From: Candidatus Lambdaproteobacteria bacterium
GTDB lineage: Bacteria; SAR324; JACQKK01
Assembly: GCA_016199125.1 (NCBI GenBank)
Contig: JACQHH010000143.1
Location: 1-35,970 of the forward strand
Direction of reading: 5' to 3'
DNA: 35,970 nt
Within the stretch, counting starts at the first letter, position 1, and the number at the start of each line of letters is the position of its first letter. The position numbers were made by a program, and so were the translations under genes. Shown one piece after another: positions 28,335 through 35,970 of the stretch. The notes under the pieces are model-generated. The model was not told the origin of the DNA, did no database searches, and was given only the letters and a program-made list of their open reading frames with translations.

Positions 28335-28595
28335 ATGGACATTGGTAAAAAGATCCACGTCAAGGTGAGTCCTTTTCAGTTGCGGGTGCTCGGGGGAACA
28401 TTCAACGTCACGGAGCTGGTCATGGAGAAGGGCCAGTCCAAGGACGAGTTTCAACAGCACTTGAAAGGCATTCCCTCGGATCGCTGGTTCGTGATGTTGG
28501 CCGAGGACGATGAGCAGGCGCCCGACACCCTGGCGATCATTGACGACGAGTTCGAGTTCCAGATTTATGCGATCGGCAGCTTCCAGAATGAATAG
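28335..28595 (+). CDS. Uncharacterised 86-aa acidic protein immediately upstream of guaA
   Basis: MDIGKKIHVKVSPFQLRVLGGTFNVTELVMEKGQSKDEFQQHLKGIPSDRWFVMLAEDDEQAPDTLAIIDDEFEFQIYAIGSFQNE; GAGGGA before the ATG; stop 12 nt before guaA ATG. Confidence 0.7.
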   Translation: MDIGKKIHVKVSPFQLRVLGGTFNVTELVMEKGQSKDEFQQHLKGIPSDRWFVMLAEDDEQAPDTLAIIDDEFEFQIYAIGSFQNE

Positions 28596-28607
28596 GATCG
28601 CCGGTCG

Positions 28608-30413
28608 ATGAGTCATGACTACATAGCGATTCTCGATTTCGGCGGACAGTATGCCCACCTGATTGCCAAACGCATCCGCCACCTTGGCATTTACACCCGC
28701 ATCTTCTCGCCCATGGCGTCGGCCGCCGAGCTGACCGCAGCCAAGGGCGTGATCCTCTCCGGCGGGCCGCAATCGGTCTTCGGCGAGCAGGCCGTCCCCT
28801 TCAACGACGAGATTCTCCAACTGGACAAGCCCATCCTGGGCCTGTGCTACGGGCACCAGTTGCTGGCCCAACGCTTGGGCGGCACCGTGCGCAACATGGG
28901 GCGTGGGGAATATGGCAAGACCACGCTGCGCCTGGACGAAGGGCCCGCCTCGCCGCTGCTGGCGGGCGTGGACGGCGAGCAGTCGGTGTGGATGAGCCAC
29001 GGGGACACCGTCGTGGCGCCGCCGCCGGAATTCCTCACCCTGGCCCACACCGCGCTGTGCCCCGTGGCCGTGATGCAGCATGCGTCGCGGCCGCTCTTCG
29101 GCCTGCAATTCCACCCCGAGGTGACCGACACGCCCTGCGGACGGCAGGTGCTGGCCAACTTCGCGCGGCTCACCGGCGCCGCCGGCGGCTGGAGCATGGC
29201 CCAGTACATGCGCGAGGCCATCGAGGATTGCCGCGCGCAGGTAGGCGCGCGCTCGGTGCTCATGTTTCTCAGCGGTGGGGTGGATTCCACCGTGGCCTTC
29301 GCCCTGCTCGTGCGCGCGCTGGGCCAGGCCCGGGTGCGCGGCCTGCTGATCGACACCGGCTTTCTGCGCAAGCACGAGGCCGCGGAGATCATGGCCCGCT
29401 ACGCGCAACTGGGCTGGCACAACGTGGACCTGCACGATGCCAGCGAAGTGTTCCTCCAGTCCGTGCAGGGACTGGTGGAGCCCCAGGCCAAGCGGCAGGC
29501 CATCGGCGAGACCTTCCTGCGCGTGCGCGACGACTTCCTGGCGCGCATGGCCCTTGACCCGGCACAGTGGCTGCTGGGCCAGGGCACGCTGTATCCGGAC
29601 ATCATCGAATCGGGCGGCACGGCGCACGCCGACGTGATCAAGTTCCACCACAACCGCGTGCAGGGCATTGCCGAAATGATCGCCGCCGGGCTGGTGGTGG
29701 AGCCGCTCAAGGAACTCTACAAGGACGAGGTGCGGGCCTTGGGCGCCGAGCTGGGGCTGCCCGAGGACATCGTATGGCGGCACCCGTTTCCCGGGCCCGG
29801 GCTGGCCATCAACGTGCTGTGCTCCGCCGGCGAGGCACCGCCCGCCGCGGCGGCCGGGGAGCCGGCGCTGGACGAGGTGCTGGCGGGCACCGGATATGCG
29901 GGGCGGCGCCTGGCCGTGCGCTCCGTGGGCGTGCAGGGGGACCAACGCACCTACACCACCCCGGCGGCCATCGTGGGCCCGCGGGACTGGGCGGCCCTGG
30001 AGGCCACGTCCATCCGCCTGACCAACGAAATCCGCTCGCTGAACCGTGTCGTCACGCTGCTGGCGCCGCAGGCACTGCCGACCCTGCGTCCCCGACGCGC
30101 CTACTGCACCAAGGACCGCCTGGACCTGTTGCGCGAGGCGGACGCGGTGGCCACTCGGACGCTGCGCGCGCATGGGCTGATGCGCATCATCTTTCAACTG
30201 CTGGTGATCCTGCTGCCCCTCTCGGCCAATGGCGATGGCGAATGCCTGGTGCTGCGTCCGGTGGTTTCCGAGGACGTCATGACGGCGCAGTTCGCGCGTA
30301 TCGACTGGTCGATCCTGAATCCCCTGGCCGATGAGCTGCTGCGCCTGCCCGGTATTCACGCGGTATTCTACGACGTCACGCACAAGCCCCCGGCCACTTT
30401 TGGCTGGGAATGA
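28608..30413 (+). CDS. guaA: GMP synthase (glutamine-hydrolysing), long-form C-terminus
   Basis: YIAILDFGGQYAHLIAKRIR, GLCYGHQLLAQ, GLQFHPEV, FLSGGVDSTVAFALL, DIIESGGTAHADVIKFHHN, WRHPFPGPGLAINVL, C-terminus YDVTHKPPATFGWE. Confidence 0.93.
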   Translation: MSHDYIAILDFGGQYAHLIAKRIRHLGIYTRIFSPMASAAELTAAKGVILSGGPQSVFGEQAVPFNDEILQLDKPILGLCYGHQLLAQRLGGTVRNMGRGEYGKTTLRLDEGPASPLLAGVDGEQSVWMSHGDTVVAPPPEFLTLAHTALCPVAVMQHASRPLFGLQFHPEVTDTPCGRQVLANFARLTGAAGGWSMAQYMREAIEDCRAQVGARSVLMFLSGGVDSTVAFALLVRALGQARVRGLLIDTGFLRKHEAAEIMARYAQLGWHNVDLHDASEVFLQSVQGLVEPQAKRQAIGETFLRVRDDFLARMALDPAQWLLGQGTLYPDIIESGGTAHADVIKFHHNRVQGIAEMIAAGLVVEPLKELYKDEVRALGAELGLPEDIVWRHPFPGPGLAINVLCSAGEAPPAAAAGEPALDEVLAGTGYAGRRLAVRSVGVQGDQRTYTTPAAIVGPRDWAALEATSIRLTNEIRSLNRVVTLLAPQALPTLRPRRAYCTKDRLDLLREADAVATRTLRAHGLMRIIFQLLVILLPLSANGDGECLVLRPVVSEDVMTAQFARIDWSILNPLADELLRLPGIHAVFYDVTHKPPATFGWE

Positions 30414-30510
30414 TCCGGCCCCGGCCCGCGCATCGTCTCCACCGGTGCGGTGCGGCGGGCCCGGGCTCCTGACGGGGACGGAAGCCACCTCAACGAGTCA
30501 TCACGCGGTC

Positions 30511-31818
30511 ATGGCACAGACAGTGGCACGACTCAGAGCATGGCTCCACGACGACCGCTTCCTGTGGTTCGTGCTCTGCGGCCTGTTCACCAAGTTCTGC
30601 ATCGTGCTGGTCACCTACAAGCCGTACTCCCTGGCCAAACTCTACCTGCCGCTGCTGCTGCTGCTGCTGGCGCTGAAATTGCTGGCCGAGGGGCGCCTGC
30701 GGGAGCTCGTGCAGCCGAAGTATCTTTCCGCGCTGGCCTTGTTCGCCGTGCTGGCCGTGCCGTTGGGCTACCTGTCCAATCCCCACGACTGGCGACTGTA
30801 CAGGGTCAACCTGCTGTCGCTGGCATCCTACCTGACGCTGTACGCGGGGGCGCTGGTCGCGGCCCGGTCGCAGCGCAACCGCCTGAGGCTGCTGGGCTGG
30901 GTGCTGGGCTTTTGCGTGCTGGGGGCGCTGTACATCTGCGTGCAGTGGCTCACCGGATTCACCTATACGCCCGGCCACGTGCGGGGCCCCGACGCCTTGA
31001 TACGGCCCTACGGGATCCTGGATGATCCGAACTATTCAGCCGGGCTGCTGCTGCTGGGGTTGGCCCTGACCGCCTGGTTTCTGCTGCGGCCCGGCCGGCG
31101 CGGCCCGTGGCTGCGCGCCGCGCTGCTGGGCGCGGCCGCGCTGTGCCTGCTGGGGCTCTATGCCTCCCAGTCCGCCGCGGCCTGGGGCTCGCTGGTCATC
31201 GGGCTCGCCGTGAGCGCCCTGGCCTGGCTCCTGTTCGCGCGCAAGGCATCGCGGCCCCGGACGCGGTTTCTGTTCTCCCTGGCCATGAGCGCGGCCGTGC
31301 TGGCGGTGTTCCTGCTATTCGTGTGGGCCTATGAAGCCGATCTGGCGGGGCTGGCGCGGCGCATCGAGGCGGTGAAGGCGAACAATGTCAGCGACCGCAT
31401 CGCCTCCTACCGCATGGCGCTGCACATGGCTCTGGACAATCCCTTGTTCGGCGCGGGCCCGTGGAGCGATTTCATTCCCGAGGTGAACCGCCGCTACGGG
31501 GCGCAGCGCTTTGTGATCATCCACAACACGCCGCTCTCGATGCTGGCCACCGCGGGCGCGGTGGGGCTGGGCGCGCTGCTGTGGCCCCTGCTGCTGGGCC
31601 TGTGGCGCACGGTGGCGCCGGCGGGGTCGGACGCGGCGCAGCGCTTTGCGCCGGGGCGCATGGTGGTGCTGGGACTGCTGCTGGCGATCCAGGCGCAGTC
31701 TTACAGCCTGCACATGGTCACGAGCATCCCGTTTTGGTTCGCGCTGACGTTGCCCCACCTGTTGCCCGCCGACGCGGCTGACAGCGGGGACGCACCATCC
31801 GGGGCCCGGGCCGGCTGA
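30511..31818 (+). CDS. O-antigen ligase / Wzy-like polysaccharide polymerase family membrane protein
   Basis: About 10 or more hydrophobic segments, large loop with DRIASYRMALHMALDNPLFGAGPWSDF and IHNTPLSMLATAGAVG typical of the WaaL/Wzy superfamily. Confidence 0.75.
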   Translation: MAQTVARLRAWLHDDRFLWFVLCGLFTKFCIVLVTYKPYSLAKLYLPLLLLLLALKLLAEGRLRELVQPKYLSALALFAVLAVPLGYLSNPHDWRLYRVNLLSLASYLTLYAGALVAARSQRNRLRLLGWVLGFCVLGALYICVQWLTGFTYTPGHVRGPDALIRPYGILDDPNYSAGLLLLGLALTAWFLLRPGRRGPWLRAALLGAAALCLLGLYASQSAAAWGSLVIGLAVSALAWLLFARKASRPRTRFLFSLAMSAAVLAVFLLFVWAYEADLAGLARRIEAVKANNVSDRIASYRMALHMALDNPLFGAGPWSDFIPEVNRRYGAQRFVIIHNTPLSMLATAGAVGLGALLWPLLLGLWRTVAPAGSDAAQRFAPGRMVVLGLLLAIQAQSYSLHMVTSIPFWFALTLPHLLPADAADSGDAPSGARAG

Positions 31819-31862
31819 CCTCGCCGTCGCCGCTCCGCTGCACAAGACTTGCGAGACCTGAT

Positions 31863-32873
<1,011 letters not shown>

Positions 32874-32874
32874 G

Positions 32875-34161
32875 GTGACGCACAATCGCAAGCTTTCGGT
32901 GATCGGCCTGGGCTACGTGGGTCTGCCGGTGGCCGTGGCCTTCGGGCGGCAGGGTCACGTCGTGGGCCTGGACATCAACTCCCGCCGCGTCGCGGCGCTG
33001 CGCGCGGGCAGCGATTCGACCCATGAGGTGGCTCCGGAGGATCTGCGCGCGGCGGACATTCACTTCACCTCCGACCCGGCCGACCTGGCTGGGGCGGATT
33101 TTCACATCGTGGCCGTGCCCACGCCCGTGGACCAGGCCAAGCAGCCCGATTTCGGCGCCCTGATCGGGGCCTCCACGCTGCTCGGCAGGCAACTCAAGCG
33201 GGGCGACATTGCGGTCTACGAATCCACGGTCTATCCGGGCGCCACGGAAGAGATCTGCGTTCCCGTGCTGGAGCGCGAGTCGGGCCTGCGCTGCGGCGTC
33301 GACTTCAGCGTGGGCTATTCGCCCGAGCGCATCAATCCCGGCGACAAGCTGCACACGTTCACCAGCATCACCAAGGTGGTCTCAGGGTTGGACGCGGCGA
33401 CCCTGGACATCGTGGCCGCGGTCTACGGCAGCGTGGTGCAGGCCGGCGTGCACCGCGCCCCCACCATCCGCACGGCCGAGGCGGCCAAGGTCATCGAGAA
33501 CATCCAGCGCGACCTGAACATCGCGCTGATGAACGAGCTGGCGGTTATCTTCGACAAGTTGGGCATCGACACCCTGGACGTGCTGGCCGCCGCGGGCACC
33601 AAGTGGAATTTTCTCAATTTCCGCCCGGGACTGGTGGGCGGCCATTGCATCGGCGTGGATCCGTACTACCTCACGCACAAGGCGGAGAAGATCGGGCTGC
33701 ACCCGCAGGTGATCCTCTCCGGGCGGCGCATCAACGACAGCATGAGCCTGTTTGTGGCGAATCGCGTGATCAAGGGCCTCATCGCACAGGACGTGCAATT
33801 GCGCGGAGCCTCCGTGGCCGTGCTGGGGCTGACCTTCAAGGAAAACGTGCCCGACCTGCGCAACACCAAGGTGATCGACGTGGTACAGGCTCTGGAGGAA
33901 TTCGGTCTGCGGGTGCAGGTGGCCGACCCGGTCGCCGATCCCGCTGAGGCCCGCCATGAATATGGCATCGACCTGGTGCCGCTGGACAGGCTGCGCCCGG
34001 CCCAGGCCGTCGTGCTGGCCGTGGCCCACGAGCCTTTCCGCGGCGGCGGCTGGCCGCCGATCACGCGCCTGCTGCACGACGGCAAGGGCTTCGTGGCCGA
34101 CGTCAAGGGCATCCTGGACCCGGCCCAGACCCCGCCGGGTGTGGTACACTGGCGGCTGTAG
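32875..34161 (+). CDS. UDP-sugar 6-dehydrogenase of the TviB/WbpO family (UDP-HexNAc 6-dehydrogenase-like)
   Basis: LSVIGLGYVGLPVAVAFGRQGHVVGLDIN, YESTVYPGATEEICVPVLE, GYSPERINPGDK, VIENIQRDLNIALMNELAVIFDKLGIDTLDVLAAAGTKWNFLNFRPGLVGGHCIGVDPYYLT. GTG start overlapping the epimerase end region. Confidence 0.9.
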   Translation: MTHNRKLSVIGLGYVGLPVAVAFGRQGHVVGLDINSRRVAALRAGSDSTHEVAPEDLRAADIHFTSDPADLAGADFHIVAVPTPVDQAKQPDFGALIGASTLLGRQLKRGDIAVYESTVYPGATEEICVPVLERESGLRCGVDFSVGYSPERINPGDKLHTFTSITKVVSGLDAATLDIVAAVYGSVVQAGVHRAPTIRTAEAAKVIENIQRDLNIALMNELAVIFDKLGIDTLDVLAAAGTKWNFLNFRPGLVGGHCIGVDPYYLTHKAEKIGLHPQVILSGRRINDSMSLFVANRVIKGLIAQDVQLRGASVAVLGLTFKENVPDLRNTKVIDVVQALEEFGLRVQVADPVADPAEARHEYGIDLVPLDRLRPAQAVVLAVAHEPFRGGGWPPITRLLHDGKGFVADVKGILDPAQTPPGVVHWRL

Positions 34162-34310
34162 CCCCGCGCCGCGCTCGTGACCGAACCGGCATTGGCCGGT
34201 CCCCCCGGAGCCCGTTCCGGCCGCCGCCGGTTCGCGTGTGCCGGCACCCGTCCCGCCCGCCGCCTGGTCAGGCCTTTTGCGCGCTGTCCTTGGTACCGCA
34301 TAGGTGACAC

Positions 34311-35456
34311 TTGAGCCGTCTGCTCTACCTGGTCAACGATCTGGACTTCTTCCGCACCCATCGCCTGGCGCTGGCGCAGGCGGCGCTGGCCGAGAGCTGG
34401 GAAGTGGGCGTGGCCGCACCGTTTCACCCGGAAGCGGCGCGGCTGGCGCAATCGGGGTTCACGGTGCACACCATTCCGCTGGGGCGGCGCAGCATGAGCC
34501 CCCTGGCCGAGTTGCGCAGCCTGGTGGCCATCTGGCGTCTGCTGCGCCAGGAACGGCCCGATCTGCTGCACACCATCACGATCAAGCCCACCATCTACGG
34601 CGGCATTGCGGCCCGCCTGGCCGGCACGCCCCGCACCGTGGCCACGATCACCGGATTGGGCTACGTGTTCTCCCCCGGGTCGCCGCGCGCGTGGCTCTTG
34701 CGGAGCCTGGCGCGGGCCGCGTATCGCCTGGCCCTGCGCCGGCCGTCCGTCCGGGTGATCTTCCAGAATCCCGATGACCTGGCCCTGTTCACCGCGGACG
34801 GCATGGTCGCACCGAAGCAGACCGCGCTGGTGCTGGGTTCGGGCGTGGACCTGCAGGAATTCCGGCCTCAGCCCGAGCCGCCGCCGCCGGTGTGCGTGAT
34901 ACTGCCCTCCCGCCTGCTGTGGGACAAGGGTGTGGGCGAATTCGTGCAGGCCGCGCGGATGCTGCGCGAGCGGGGCGTCGCCGCGCGGATGGTGCTGGTG
35001 GGCCGTCCGGACCCGGGGAATCCGTCGAGCGTGGACGAGGCCCAGTTGTCCCGCTGGGCACAAGAAGGAGCCGTGGAATGGTGGGGTTTCCGCGGCGACA
35101 TGCCCCAGGTGCTGGCCCAGTCGCACATCGTGTGCCTGCCGAGTTACTACCGCGAAGGCATCCCGCGCGTGCTCATCGAAGCCGCCGCCTGTGGGCGGCC
35201 CGTCGTCAGCACGGACGCCCCAGGATGCCGCGAGATCGCCCGCGCAGGGGAAAACGGACTGCTGGTGCCGGTGCGCGATGCACCCGCCCTGGCCGATGCC
35301 CTGCAACGGCTCATCGGCGATCCCGCGTTGCGCCGCCGCATGGGTGCCCGGGGCCGGGAAATCGTCGAGCGCGAATTCGCCCTGCCCATCGTCATCGCCC
35401 AGACGCTGGCCGTCTACGAAGAGCTGCGCGCGGACGTGGAAACGGGTTCACGCTGA
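34311..35456 (+). CDS. Glycosyltransferase family 4
   Basis: MSRLLYLVNDLDFFRTHRL...HTITIKPTIYGGIAARLAGTPRTVATITGLGYVF..., C-terminal SYYREGIPRVLIEAAACGRPVVSTDAPGCREIARAGENGLLVPVRD. TTG start. Confidence 0.88.
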   Translation: MSRLLYLVNDLDFFRTHRLALAQAALAESWEVGVAAPFHPEAARLAQSGFTVHTIPLGRRSMSPLAELRSLVAIWRLLRQERPDLLHTITIKPTIYGGIAARLAGTPRTVATITGLGYVFSPGSPRAWLLRSLARAAYRLALRRPSVRVIFQNPDDLALFTADGMVAPKQTALVLGSGVDLQEFRPQPEPPPPVCVILPSRLLWDKGVGEFVQAARMLRERGVAARMVLVGRPDPGNPSSVDEAQLSRWAQEGAVEWWGFRGDMPQVLAQSHIVCLPSYYREGIPRVLIEAAACGRPVVSTDAPGCREIARAGENGLLVPVRDAPALADALQRLIGDPALRRRMGARGREIVEREFALPIVIAQTLAVYEELRADVETGSR

Positions 35457-35512
35457 TCCGCGTCGCCGCGAGCCTCCCGGACGGGCCGGCGTGCCACCCG
35501 CGCCGATTTCGG

Positions 35513-35541
35513 TTGACGGCGACCCGCCGCCGATTTATCGT
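35513..35541 (+). promoter_or_regulatory. Candidate promoter upstream of the MarR-type regulator
   Basis: TTGACG (35513-35518), 17-bp spacer, TATCGT (35536-35541). Confidence 0.4.
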
Positions 35542-35555
35542 TCATTTTGTGAACG
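35539..35555. promoter_or_regulatory. Inverted repeat CGTTCA-TTTTG-TGAACG, candidate operator
   Basis: Perfect 6-bp arms, 5-nt centre, overlapping the proposed -10 element. Confidence 0.35.
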
Positions 35556-35755
35556 CACGCGCCACGGACGGGTCCTGGGCAGGATGGATCGCCAGTGCGT
35601 TGCCTGCGCTGCTGTCACTGCGCGCGGGGCCGGGCGATCGCACGCGGGCGCTGCAGGGTTGCCGCAAGGTTCATCCGGGTGATGTCACCCGCACAAATTG
35701 ACCCCCACAGGGCAAGGCCGCCGCGGCGCATGCGACGGTCGGCTGCAGAGTCGGC

Positions 35756-35970
35756 ATGGCAGAAGAACCGGATACTGTCACGTTGGAGTTGCTGCAGGAC
35801 ATCGAGCAGAACCGCTTCGAGTCCCAGCGGCAGTTTGCGGCCAAGCTGGGTATCGCCGTGGGTCTGGCCAATCTGTACATCAAGCGCTGCGTCAAGAAGG
35901 GCTGGATCAAGATCACCAGGGTGCCGCCGCGACGCTATGCGTATTACCTCACGCCCAATGGCTTCAGCGA
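35756..35970 (+). CDS. MarR-family winged-helix regulator, EPS-associated type; 3' truncated by the window edge
   Basis: Direct translation from ATG 35756: MAEEPDTVTLELLQDIEQNRFESQRQFAAKLGIAVGLANLYIKRCVKKGWIKITRVPPRRYAYYLTPNGFS..., a winged-helix domain. Missing from the ORF track because there is no stop. Confidence 0.75.
   Translation, partial: MAEEPDTVTLELLQDIEQNRFESQRQFAAKLGIAVGLANLYIKRCVKKGWIKITRVPPRRYAYYLTPNGFS

Noticed and set aside
27975-30488. 837-aa minus-strand ORF opposite the small-protein gene and guaA
   Set aside because: Shadow ORF of a high-GC gene: Arg/His/Gln/Gly-rich composition, no recognisable motifs, and it overlaps strongly supported GuaA.
34185-34200. Small hairpin ACCGGC-ATTG-GCCGGT between the dehydrogenase and glycosyltransferase genes
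   Set aside because: Short stem with no T tract in GC-rich DNA; not distinguishable from chance.

Overview
This 36-kb window is high-GC bacterial chromosome, probably proteobacterial, carrying mostly core and housekeeping genes. Left to right it holds: (i) a minus-strand alternative complex III (ACIII) operon, actA-B-C-D-E, with the first 17 codons of actF running off the left edge; (ii) a PilZ protein, an FprA/adrenodoxin-type ferredoxin-NADP reductase and a response regulator with a C-terminal RsbW-like ATPase domain; (iii) recN followed by a short flagellar cluster, fliJ-motE-like-fliK-flgD-flgE; (iv) murE and a tRNA-Gln(TTG); (v) an overlapping envelope operon (LolA-like, SurA-like parvulin, LpoA-like); (vi) a divergent hemC convergent with ppsA; (vii) two uncharacterised small-protein genes, one next to ppsA and one next to guaA; (viii) a polysaccharide/EPS cluster ending in a truncated MarR-type EPS-associated regulator that the ORF track missed. 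No CRISPR array, transposon or prophage was seen. The best leads are a GuaA whose C-terminal layout resembles the duplicated dimerisation subdomains of eukaryotic GMP synthetase, a HemC with altered active-site lysine positions and an insertion, the two uncharacterised small proteins, and several inverted repeats at promoters or convergent gene ends. I do not see a clear, wholly new multi-gene system. All homology calls are from reading motifs, not from searches.
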